The notes below the pieces were generated by a model. That model did no database searches. It was not told the DNA's origin and was given only the letters and a program-made list of their open reading frames with translations. Both the position numbers and the translations under genes were made by a program. 64,000 bases of DNA, taken from assembly GCA_964541525.1 (NCBI GenBank), contig CAZIQF010000005.1, forward strand, positions 14,518 to 78,517, written 5' to 3'. Source of the stretch: UBA1737 sp964541525. GTDB taxonomy: Bacteria > Bacillota_I > Bacilli_A > ML615J-28 > CAG-313. Shown one piece after another: positions 51,551 to 59,820 of this stretch (within the stretch, counting starts at the first letter, position 1; every line of letters begins with the position of its first letter).

Positions 51551-52723
51551 ATGGAAATGATTGGCAATTTATTTGAAAATTTCTTTAAACAAATGGGGTT
51601 TTTAAGTGATGGTCAATTTGATGCAACAAGTTTCTTATTAAGATTAGCAATGATTATTGTTGCTTGTGTCTTAATATATTTAGCTATTGCAAAAGGTTTT
51701 GAACCATATTTATTAATTCCTATTGGTATTGGAATGTTACTTGTAAACTTAGCTCCAGGGTTATATAGCAGTGATCCAACACATCCAGGATTGTTCTATA
51801 CATTCCATAAAGGAATTGAATTAGAAATATTCCCACCATTAATCTTTTTAGGTATTGGTGCGACAACTGATTTTGGACCATTATTATCACGTCCATCAAG
51901 TTTATTATTAGGAGCAGCTGCACAACTAGGAATCTTTATTACATTCTTTGGTGCAATATTATTGGGATTTAATGCTCTAGAAGCTGCAGCAATCGGTATT
52001 ATCGGTGGTGCTGATGGACCTACTGCGATTTTCTTATCAAATAAAATGTTACAAGGTGCTGAAGGTGGCGAAATGTTATGTGCATCAATTGCGGTTGTTG
52101 CATATTCATATATGGCTCTTGTTCCAGTAATTCAACCACCTATTATTAAAGCTCTTACAACTAAAGAAGAACGTAAGATCAAAATGGTACAATCACGTGC
52201 TGTTTCTAAACGTGAAAGAATCTTGTTCCCAATTGTGGTTATGATTGTTGTTATTACGTTAATTCCATCATGTGCTGCTTTAATTGGAATGTTAATGCTT
52301 GGAAATCTAATTAAAGAATCAGGTGTCGTTCCTAATCTAGTTGATGCAGTAGCAAGAACAATTATGTATGCTGTAACAATTTTATTAGGCCTTTCTGTAG
52401 GCGCCACAGCCATCTTAACTGATGTTACGCAAGCACTAAGTTTTGTTAAAATCTTAATACTAGGTATGATAGCATTTAGCGTTGCTACAGCGGGTGGTGT
52501 TTTAGTTGGAAAATTAATGTGCAAATTAACTGGTGGAAAAGTTAATCCAATGATTGGTGCTGCCGGTGTATCTGCAGTTCCAATGGCAGCTAGAGTTGTT
52601 CATAAAGTTGGTTTAGAAGAAGATCGTTCAAATTATTTATTAATGCATGCAATGGGACCTAATGTTGCTGGTGTAATTGGTTCAGCAGTAGCAGCTGGTT
52701 TACTATTAAGTATTTTTGGGTAA
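51551..52723 (+). CDS. oadB: Sodium-pump decarboxylase beta subunit
   Basis: A 390-residue membrane protein with about eleven helices. It decarboxylates carboxybiotin and couples this to Na+ export. IFPPLIFLGIGATTDFGPLL and the key IIGGADGPTAIFLSNKM near residue 152 (with the Na+-binding aspartate) are diagnostic, and GAAGVSAVPMAARVVHK and HAMGPNVAGVIGSAVAAG near the C-terminus form the second half of the site. It starts 6 bases after the carrier gene. Confidence 0.95.
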   Translation: MEMIGNLFENFFKQMGFLSDGQFDATSFLLRLAMIIVACVLIYLAIAKGFEPYLLIPIGIGMLLVNLAPGLYSSDPTHPGLFYTFHKGIELEIFPPLIFLGIGATTDFGPLLSRPSSLLLGAAAQLGIFITFFGAILLGFNALEAAAIGIIGGADGPTAIFLSNKMLQGAEGGEMLCASIAVVAYSYMALVPVIQPPIIKALTTKEERKIKMVQSRAVSKRERILFPIVVMIVVITLIPSCAALIGMLMLGNLIKESGVVPNLVDAVARTIMYAVTILLGLSVGATAILTDVTQALSFVKILILGMIAFSVATAGGVLVGKLMCKLTGGKVNPMIGAAGVSAVPMAARVVHKVGLEEDRSNYLLMHAMGPNVAGVIGSAVAAGLLLSIFG

Positions 52724-52731
52724 AACTTAAA

Positions 52732-53286
52732 ATGGATATTAAACGATTGGCTAAAAATAGTATTTGTCTAACAATTTTAATTGTTAGTGCGGAGATTTCT
52801 TTTTTAGTTTCCGAAATCGCTTTTACATTACAATTGCTAGTAGTTTTACTACTAGCATTTATTTTACCGCCGAAAGATGCAACCTTAATTAACATTATAT
52901 ATATTATTATGGGACTGATTGGCTTACCTGTCTTCGCCAATTTTACCGGTGGAATTATGTCAGTAGTTAAACCATCGTTTGGCTATCTCCTTGGCTTTAT
53001 TTTTGTACCATTAATTAACTATTTAGTAATGAAAATAAAAATCAAAAATGAACTAGTTAAACACTTAATGAGTGGGATAATATCTTGTATAATAATTTAT
53101 ATCATCGGTAGTATTTATTTTTATTTAATTCGTAAATTTTATTTTATCAACGAAATAAGTATCAAACAAGTAATTTTAATTTGTGTCGTTCCATTTATAA
53201 TTATTGATTCAATTAAAGTGATTACTGCATCGTTAATCGCGATAAGAATCAAAAAGGAAAATAAAAAAGAATATGAGCATCATTAA
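52732..53286 (+). CDS. bioY: Biotin transporter BioY
   Basis: S component or stand-alone importer of biotin, 184 residues and six helices. GLPVFANFTGGIMSVVKPSFGYLLGF near the middle, given here by its ends GLPVFANFTGG and SFGYLLGF, is the BioY signature. No ECF ATPase genes are in the window. It lies between the decarboxylase genes and birA and overlaps birA by 14 bases. Confidence 0.88.
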   Translation: MDIKRLAKNSICLTILIVSAEISFLVSEIAFTLQLLVVLLLAFILPPKDATLINIIYIIMGLIGLPVFANFTGGIMSVVKPSFGYLLGFIFVPLINYLVMKIKIKNELVKHLMSGIISCIIIYIIGSIYFYLIRKFYFINEISIKQVILICVVPFIIIDSIKVITASLIAIRIKKENKKEYEHH

Positions 53287-53998
53287 ACTGGAACAAGTTA
53301 CATCCACTAATGATTATTTAAAAGAGCATGCATTAAATTTAAATAATTATGATATTTGTATTGCTGATTATCAAACTAAAGGGCGAGGGCGGATGAACCG
53401 TAATTGGGAATCTGAACCGAAAACTAATTTGATGATGTCAATCTTAATTAAAGATTTGAAAAAACGAACTAATTATTCGAATATTACTTTATTAGTTGGG
53501 TGTGCAGTTCATCAATTCTTGAGTAAATATCTAGAAAAAATTGAAATTAAATGGCCTAATGATTTATTAATTAATCATCAAAAAATCTGTGGGATTTTAG
53601 CAGAAGGACAAACAATTGCTAATAACAAAACCATTTTAATTATCGGTATCGGCATTAATATTAACCAAAAAGAATATAGTCTAGATATTGAGCAACACAC
53701 AACATCACTCGCAAAAGAAACTAATCAAACCTATAATTTAGATGAACTTACCAAAGAATTATCGACTATTCTTATTCAAAAAATTGATGATTATTTAGAA
53801 CTTGATGATTCATTTATCGCATATTTAAGAAAACATTTATATGCAAGAGGAAGCATGATTACTTATGAAGAACAAGGAACTTTAAAAGAAGCTGTTTTAT
53901 TAGATGTCGATGAAGAAGGTAATTTAATCATTAATAGTGCTAACACTTTAAAGCGAGTAAAAGCGGGAGAAATCAAAATAATTAGAAATAAAAACTAA
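53273..53998 (+). CDS. birA: Biotin-protein ligase without DNA-binding domain
   Basis: Attaches biotin to the carrier lysine. The 241-residue protein has TSTNDYLKEHA, the biotinyl-AMP loop GRGRMNRNWES near residue 38, KWPNDLLINHQKICGILAE near 96, and the small C-terminal SH3-like domain. The N-terminal helix-turn-helix of regulatory BirA is missing, so it is a group I ligase and cannot itself repress the operon. Its only recognisable client in this window is the carrier at 51203. Confidence 0.92.
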   Translation: MSIIKLEQVTSTNDYLKEHALNLNNYDICIADYQTKGRGRMNRNWESEPKTNLMMSILIKDLKKRTNYSNITLLVGCAVHQFLSKYLEKIEIKWPNDLLINHQKICGILAEGQTIANNKTILIIGIGININQKEYSLDIEQHTTSLAKETNQTYNLDELTKELSTILIQKIDDYLELDDSFIAYLRKHLYARGSMITYEEQGTLKEAVLLDVDEEGNLIINSANTLKRVKAGEIKIIRNKN

Positions 53999-54030
53999 AA
54001 AGCTAGTACAAATTGATGTACTAGTTTTTT
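53998..54030 (+). terminator. Terminator after birA
   Basis: CTAGTACA (54003-54010) pairs with TGTACTAG (54017-54024), then six Ts; an A run makes it possibly bidirectional. Confidence 0.85.
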
Positions 54031-54086
54031 AATTTGATGTCATAGTTTATGATTAAAAGCTCCAATAAAAAAAAGTATTTACCCTC

Positions 54087-54115
54087 TTGAAAAAAAATCA
54101 CAATTGTGGTACAAT
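54087..54115 (+). promoter_or_regulatory. groES-groEL promoter with a palindrome in the spacer
   Basis: TTGAAA (54087-54092), 17-base spacer, TACAAT (54110-54115). The spacer contains the perfect palindrome CACAATTGTG (54099-54108). Neither a CIRCE element nor a CtsR heptad repeat was seen, so the palindrome is a candidate operator. Confidence 0.7.
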
Positions 54116-54140
54116 ATAATAAAATAGGAGGACTATCACT

Positions 54141-54380
54141 ATGATCAAACCTTTAGGTAAAAATGTCTTATTAAAAGTTAAAAATACTCAAAATACAATT
54201 ATTATGATGCCTAATGAACATCATGATTTATATGAAGTTATGGGGCAAGGGGAATTAGTAGAACTAAATTTAGTTGGTAAAGTTGTTTTTGTTAAAGAAG
54301 GACTACAAAAACTAGAATATGAAAATCATCAATACTATGTTGTTGATATCAAAGATATTCTAGCAATTATTGAGGAGTAA
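54141..54380 (+). CDS. groS: GroES co-chaperonin, short form
   Basis: A 79-residue member of the Cpn10 family, which usually has 94-97 residues. MIKPLGKNVLLKVK at the start and VDIKDILAIIEE at the end are the canonical ends. The mobile loop that contacts GroEL is reduced: the usual GGIVL is represented by NTIIMM, and the roof hairpin in the middle is missing. The ring-forming strands remain. GGAGG precedes the ATG by 9 bases; groEL follows after 6 bases. Confidence 0.85.
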   Translation: MIKPLGKNVLLKVKNTQNTIIMMPNEHHDLYEVMGQGELVELNLVGKVVFVKEGLQKLEYENHQYYVVDIKDILAIIEE

Positions 54381-54386
54381 GATAAG

Positions 54387-55976
54387 ATGGCAAATGATTT
54401 ATTATTTGGTTCTAAAGCACGTACGGAAATTGCTTTAGGGATAAAAACATTAAGTGATGCAGTAAGAGTAACACTTGGTCCTCGTGGTAGAAATGTCATT
54501 ATTGAACAAGATTTTGGTACACCTTTAATTATTAATGATGGAGTTACGATTGCCAAAAACGTTCAGTTAAAAAATAAATATCAAAATTTGGGAGCTTCGT
54601 TAATTATTGAGGCTGCCAGTAAAACGAATGACTATGCTGGAGATGGAACAACTACAGCTGTTATTCTTGCATCCGAATGCGTGATTAAAGGTTTAGAATT
54701 AGTTGAAAAAGGTGTTAATCCAGTTGATATTAAAGAAGGATTTGATTTTTACTTACCACTTATTATTGACAAAATCAAATCTGTGGCACAAAGTATTAGT
54801 TCAATTGATGATTTAAGACAAGTGGCAACTTTATCAAGTGCCAATTCTAATATAGGTAATTTAATTGCTGATGCATATTTAGAAGTTGGTGCTGATGGCA
54901 TTGTTAGTGTTGAAGAATCGCGAGGGATTGATACTTATCTAGATATTGTTAAAGGTTATTCATATGATCGTGGTTATGCCTCAAGTTATATGGCTAACAA
55001 TGAAGAAAAACAGATTGCAGAATTAAGTAATCCAGATATCTTAGTTACCGATAAAAAAATTCAATCGATGAAAGAAATTATGCCATATTTAGAAAATGCG
55101 ATGAAAGTTGGTAAGCCCTTATTAATTATCTGTGATGATATTGAACAAGAAGTATTATCAGCAATTGTGATGAATAAACTGCGTGGGGTTTTTAATGTTG
55201 TTGTTACTAAAGCACCTAGCTTTGGTGATCGTAAAATTCAATTGCTAAAAGATATTGCCTGTGTAAGTGGAGCAAAATTTGTATCTACAACTAAAGGGGA
55301 TGATCTTGCAACTGAAAGTTTGGATATTCTAGGTAGTGCTAGTAAAGTTACTGTTTCGCAAAATACAACAGTAATCATTGATGGTGCAGGTGATGAAAAC
55401 CTTGTAACTGAATATGTATTAGGACTTAAAAACCTATATGATCAATCGGATAATGAATATGACAAAGAAAAATATCGAGAAAGAATTGCAAAAATTGTAT
55501 CAGGCATTGCATTAATTAAAGTTGGGGCAGCAACCGAAGTTGAATTACATGATAAAAAACTTCGAATCGAAGATGCTCTTTGTGCAACTAAAGCTGCAAT
55601 GCAATCAGGAATTATTGAAGGTGGCGGGAAAGTCTTCTATCAAATTGCAAAAGAATTAGAAAAGAATCAAGAATATCCTGATAGTAAATCAATTATTATT
55701 AATGCGTTACAAGCACCATTTTATCAAATTCTAGATAATGCTGGTGTCAAAATCGATCAAGAAACGATTTCAAAATTATTGATTGATGAAGAGTGGTTTG
55801 ATGCGAAAACGAAACAATTTGTTAGTCTAAAAAAAGTTGGAATTGTTGATCCAGCTAGTGTTGAAATAGCTGCCATAACTAATGCTTTAAGCATTGCTGG
55901 AATTGTATTAACAACGGAATGTGCGATTATTTCTAACAATCAAGATAAGAATGTTGATGAGGAAAACTTACTATGA
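54387..55976 (+). CDS. groL: GroEL chaperonin lacking the GGM tail
   Basis: A 529-residue Cpn60. VTLGPRGRNVII and AGDGTTTAVILA near residue 85 form the ATP site, and AATEVELHDKKLRIEDAL near 375 supplies the conserved acidic residue for ATP hydrolysis, followed by EGGGKVFYQIA. The apical domain is recognisable but divergent. The C-terminus is NQDKNVDEENLL, acidic and without the Gly-Gly-Met repeats that usually hang into the cavity. The TGA stop overlaps the next start by 4 bases (ATGA). Confidence 0.93.
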   Translation: MANDLLFGSKARTEIALGIKTLSDAVRVTLGPRGRNVIIEQDFGTPLIINDGVTIAKNVQLKNKYQNLGASLIIEAASKTNDYAGDGTTTAVILASECVIKGLELVEKGVNPVDIKEGFDFYLPLIIDKIKSVAQSISSIDDLRQVATLSSANSNIGNLIADAYLEVGADGIVSVEESRGIDTYLDIVKGYSYDRGYASSYMANNEEKQIAELSNPDILVTDKKIQSMKEIMPYLENAMKVGKPLLIICDDIEQEVLSAIVMNKLRGVFNVVVTKAPSFGDRKIQLLKDIACVSGAKFVSTTKGDDLATESLDILGSASKVTVSQNTTVIIDGAGDENLVTEYVLGLKNLYDQSDNEYDKEKYRERIAKIVSGIALIKVGAATEVELHDKKLRIEDALCATKAAMQSGIIEGGGKVFYQIAKELEKNQEYPDSKSIIINALQAPFYQILDNAGVKIDQETISKLLIDEEWFDAKTKQFVSLKKVGIVDPASVEIAAITNALSIAGIVLTTECAIISNNQDKNVDEENLL

Positions 55977-57517
55977 ATGAAATCGAAACATTAAAACAAA
56001 AAGTTAGTAAGTTGGAAAAAGAAAATAGTAAACTAAAACAAGAATTAGAAGTCTTTAGATTGACCAAAGGTACAAAAATGAGTCTTGATCAATATTATTT
56101 TAATAAATACCTTGAACAATTTGAAGAAATCAAGAGATCAAGGCTTAGTGAAATTGATCAAGAATTAAATAATTTAGAAAATGAATTAAATATTCTTAAT
56201 GAAGAAATTAAAGATATGGATTCATATACAACATTAAATGAATCATATCAATTAGAAATTGCTGCAATCAAAAATAAAAAAGAAGAAAACAATCAAAAAC
56301 TAGAAACTTTAGAAAAGCAGTGTTTTGAATTTAACAACAAATTGAAAGATAAACAAAACTTATTAAAAAATGCGACGGTTGGTTACTATAAAACCATTAT
56401 CAAACATATCAATGAAGATCAAAACCTAGTACTTACTAATATTGAATTTGTTATTGAACAATTAAAGGTTCAATTATATAATTTAGTACTAGAATGTCGA
56501 GGCGATTATTTTACTTTTCAAAAAATGAATAATGAACTTAATGCCTTAAAACAACAATTAAATCAAGAAAATGCTCAATTAGATCAAAATCTAAATGAAT
56601 TATTAACTAAAATTAAGTCTACATCAACTATTGAAATATCAACAATTAAAGATGGAATTATTAATGCGATTAATCAAAGAATTAGGCTAAAACAAGAGTT
56701 ATTAGATACCCTTAATAAGTGTAAAGAACGAGATTTAAAACTAATTATGGATAAAATTAATTTTTATCAAATCGCAAAGAAATCAACAACAGAAATTACT
56801 AACCAATTAGAAAGATTAATTAATAGTTTATGTGCGAAACTAAAAAATCAAGAGACTTTCAATAATTTAAAAGTAATGAAAGAAATTCGTCTAACTTCTT
56901 TAGTTAATCAACAACAAGAATTAGAATCACTTAAATTAAGATATGATGAATTGAAACAAAAAGAAAATAAATATTATGAAGTTTATGTTGATGTTTCTAA
57001 ACGCTATGATATGCTAGTTGATTTTTTAGATCATACCCAACTCACAATTAACGAAAATGACTATTTTAGTTACATCATGACTACTTATATGAGTTTAAAG
57101 CAAGAAATTATTGAAACAACAACTCAGTATGAGATTGTTACCAGCAATATTACTAAATTAGAACAAGAATATAAACAAAATGCTGCTCATCTTTTTCATA
57201 ATGCTGAAATTAAAAAAATTAATACTGATTTAACCCAACTTAATTTGGAAAAAAATCGTTTAAGTGTTGTTTTAAGAGAATTAAATGATGAATTAAGAAG
57301 CCTTGAACAAAATCATAAAAATCTTGAATTATTAGAAGTAATTAAAGAGAAAGAATTTGTTGAATCAAGAATTAATCAATTATATCAAAATTTAAGAAGA
57401 TTAAAAGTTCAAATTATGAAAATAAAAGAAGAATTAACTACACTCAATCCGATTGTTTTAGAATATGAATCACTTTCTACTGCAATCAAGGAGTTAACAA
57501 ATGAACTTAACAATTAG
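55973..57517 (+). CDS. Long coiled-coil protein coupled to groEL
   Basis: A 514-residue soluble protein that is almost entirely heptad-rich helix (KQKVSKLEKENSKLKQELEV at the start; further coiled coil to the end), rich in Lys, Glu, Gln, Asn and Leu. No enzymatic domain, membrane segment or Walker motif was found, so it is not an SMC protein by sequence. It begins within the groEL stop (ATGA) and overlaps the B3/B4 gene by 17 bases, so translation is coupled on both sides. Function is unknown; the coupling suggests related expression, perhaps as a GroEL partner (inference). Confidence 0.6.
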   Translation: MNEIETLKQKVSKLEKENSKLKQELEVFRLTKGTKMSLDQYYFNKYLEQFEEIKRSRLSEIDQELNNLENELNILNEEIKDMDSYTTLNESYQLEIAAIKNKKEENNQKLETLEKQCFEFNNKLKDKQNLLKNATVGYYKTIIKHINEDQNLVLTNIEFVIEQLKVQLYNLVLECRGDYFTFQKMNNELNALKQQLNQENAQLDQNLNELLTKIKSTSTIEISTIKDGIINAINQRIRLKQELLDTLNKCKERDLKLIMDKINFYQIAKKSTTEITNQLERLINSLCAKLKNQETFNNLKVMKEIRLTSLVNQQQELESLKLRYDELKQKENKYYEVYVDVSKRYDMLVDFLDHTQLTINENDYFSYIMTTYMSLKQEIIETTTQYEIVTSNITKLEQEYKQNAAHLFHNAEIKKINTDLTQLNLEKNRLSVVLRELNDELRSLEQNHKNLELLEVIKEKEFVESRINQLYQNLRRLKVQIMKIKEELTTLNPIVLEYESLSTAIKELTNELNN

Positions 57518-58172
57518 TGATGAACTTTTAACAATTATTCCAGAATTAGATGTAATTGCATATGAAATTACTTTTAGTGATGATTATGATGTTTTAAACC
57601 AAAATGAATGTGTAGATCAGTTGTTAAAAACACTTAGTCTACAACTACAAGGTAAATATCGATACGAAGATGTCTGTAAGATTGAAAAATTAAAATTTAC
57701 AAGGGATGGTTATAAAAAATTAGGAAAAGATCCATCCCATACTAGACCAGCACCAGAGGCCTTACTTAGAAGAATTCTACAAAATCGTGATTTGTATCGT
57801 TTAGGTGATGTAATTGATTTAGGTAATATTTTATCACTTGCTACATTAAGAAGCGTATGTGTTGTTGATTCATCAAAAATTATTGGCGATATTTTAATTA
57901 CTAAAGGGATCAAAGAAGAAAGTTTTACGGGAATTAATCGTGGTATAATTAATGCTGATAACTTAGTTGTTTATAAAGATCAATTAGGGATCTTTGGTTC
58001 AACGACTAGTGATACATTAAGAACGATGGTAACAAATAGTACCCAAAGCGTTTTAATAATGCTGATTTGTTTTGATGATTCAGAAAAAGAACAAGATGAA
58101 CAAACATTAATTGATTTATATCAAAAATATACCGTAGTCAAAACGATTACGAAAGTAAATAGGAGAAATTAA
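57501..58172 (+). CDS. B3/B4-domain protein (PheRS beta-like editing domain)
   Basis: A 223-residue protein containing the B3/B4 fold of the phenylalanyl-tRNA synthetase beta subunit. Landmarks are DPSHTRPAPEALLRRIL near residue 77, NRDLYRLGDVIDLGNILSL, and a later GDILITKGIKEESFTGI. In PheRS the domain removes mis-attached tyrosine; stand-alone relatives are of uncertain function, possibly trans-editing. Its binding site GGAG lies in the upstream gene, and glnS follows by one base. Confidence 0.82.
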   Translation: MNLTISDELLTIIPELDVIAYEITFSDDYDVLNQNECVDQLLKTLSLQLQGKYRYEDVCKIEKLKFTRDGYKKLGKDPSHTRPAPEALLRRILQNRDLYRLGDVIDLGNILSLATLRSVCVVDSSKIIGDILITKGIKEESFTGINRGIINADNLVVYKDQLGIFGSTTSDTLRTMVTNSTQSVLIMLICFDDSEKEQDEQTLIDLYQKYTVVKTITKVNRRN

Positions 58173-58173
58173 A

Positions 58174-59817
58174 ATGATAAATGAGAACTCAAATTTTATC
58201 AAAACGATTATGAAAAATGAATTAGAAACAGGTGTAGTAGATCATATTTTAACTAGGTTTCCACCTGAACCTAATGCATATTTACATATTGGTCACGCAA
58301 GAGCAATTATTAATAACTTTGAATTAGCTGCATATTATAATGGTGCTACTAATCTAAGATTAGATGATACTAACCCTTCAAAAGAAGATTCGGAATATGT
58401 TGATGCAATCATTGATGATATTAAGTGGCTTGGATATACACCTAAGAGTATTAATTATGGTTCTGCTTACTTTGATGCAACATATGAAAAAGCAGTACTT
58501 TTGATTAAAAAAGGTCTTGCCTATGTGTGTGATTTAACCCACGAAGAAATGGCTGTTTATCGTGGAGATGTTAATCATCCGGGGAAAAACTCGCCATATC
58601 GTGATCGTAGTGTTGAAGAGAATTTAAAATTATTTGAAGAAATGAAAGCTGGCAAATATGCTGATGGAACTAAAACCTTAAGAGCCAAAATTGATATGGC
58701 CAGCCCTAACATGAATATGCGTGATCCAGTTATCTATCGAATTATGCATGTAGCACATCATCAAACTGGAAATAAGTGGTGTATCTACCCAATGTATGAT
58801 TTTGCTCATCCATTACAAGACGCCTTTGAAGGAATTACTCATTCACTTTGTAGTATTGAATTTGAAGATCATCGTCCACTTTATGAATGGGTAATTAATA
58901 ACTGTGATGTTGATAGCAAACCACGCCAAATTGAATGGGGAAGATTGAATATTACGCATACGTTAATGAGTAAACGTTATCTAAAACAATTAGTTGATGA
59001 TGGGATTGTTAATGGTTATGATGATCCAAGAATGCCAACTTTAGTTGGTTTAAGAAGAAGGGGATTTACTCCTAATGCCATTAAAGAATTTATTATTGCA
59101 ACAGGCTTATCAAAAATTAATTCAACAGTTGATTATGGAATGTTAGAATTCTTCTTAAGAGAAGATTTAAAACTTAAAACCATTCGTCCAATGGCTATTA
59201 TCGATCCATTAAAAGTTGTTATTACTAATTATGATGAAAATAAAATTGAATATCTAGATGCTGTAAATAACACTGAATGTGAAGAATTAGGGTCAAGAAA
59301 GATTGCCTTTGGTAAATATTTATATATTGAACGTGAAGATTTTCTGGAAGAAAAACCAAATAAAAAATGGAAACGTCTATCAAAGGGATTAGAAGTTCGC
59401 TTGATGCATGCTTATTTCATTAAATGTGAAGAAGTAATTAAAGATGAAAATGGTAATATCATTGAGCTTCATTGTACATATGATCCCCTTACTAAATCAG
59501 GTAGTGGTTTTAATGAAAGAAAACCAAATGGAACAATTCATTTTGTCGAAGCAACAACTGCCGTTAAAGCTAAGTTTAATTTATTTGATTTCTTAATGAA
59601 AGATGAAAAAGTATCAACAGAAAACTTTAAAGAACAAATTAATCCTAATTCATGGATTGTTAAAGAAGGCTTTGTTGAAGCAGCTTTAAAAAATGTTGTA
59701 CCAGAAGATAAATTCCAATTTATTCGTAATGGTTACTATACAGTAGATAAAGAATCGAAAGGAAATGAATTGATTTTTAACCGAATTGTAGGATTAAAAT
59801 CATCATTTAATGTGTAA
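58174..59817 (+). CDS. glnS: Glutaminyl-tRNA synthetase
   Basis: Class I synthetase of 547 residues. FPPEPNAYLHIGHARAI near residue 30 contains the HIGH motif, LRLDDTNPSKED the amino acid and ATP contacts that set GlnRS apart from most GluRS, and THTLMSKRYL near residue 268 the KMSKS-equivalent. The C-terminal part has the anticodon-binding beta barrels. Its presence means that Gln-tRNA can be made directly; many Bacillota lack it and use GatCAB. It follows the B3/B4 gene directly. Confidence 0.93.
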   Translation: MINENSNFIKTIMKNELETGVVDHILTRFPPEPNAYLHIGHARAIINNFELAAYYNGATNLRLDDTNPSKEDSEYVDAIIDDIKWLGYTPKSINYGSAYFDATYEKAVLLIKKGLAYVCDLTHEEMAVYRGDVNHPGKNSPYRDRSVEENLKLFEEMKAGKYADGTKTLRAKIDMASPNMNMRDPVIYRIMHVAHHQTGNKWCIYPMYDFAHPLQDAFEGITHSLCSIEFEDHRPLYEWVINNCDVDSKPRQIEWGRLNITHTLMSKRYLKQLVDDGIVNGYDDPRMPTLVGLRRRGFTPNAIKEFIIATGLSKINSTVDYGMLEFFLREDLKLKTIRPMAIIDPLKVVITNYDENKIEYLDAVNNTECEELGSRKIAFGKYLYIEREDFLEEKPNKKWKRLSKGLEVRLMHAYFIKCEEVIKDENGNIIELHCTYDPLTKSGSGFNERKPNGTIHFVEATTAVKAKFNLFDFLMKDEKVSTENFKEQINPNSWIVKEGFVEAALKNVVPEDKFQFIRNGYYTVDKESKGNELIFNRIVGLKSSFNV

Positions 59818-59820
59818 AAT

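Noticed and set aside
53999..54140. CIRCE or CtsR operator before groES
   Set aside because: Neither the TTAGCACTC/GAGTGCTAA repeat nor GGTCAAA heptads is present; only CACAATTGTG was found.
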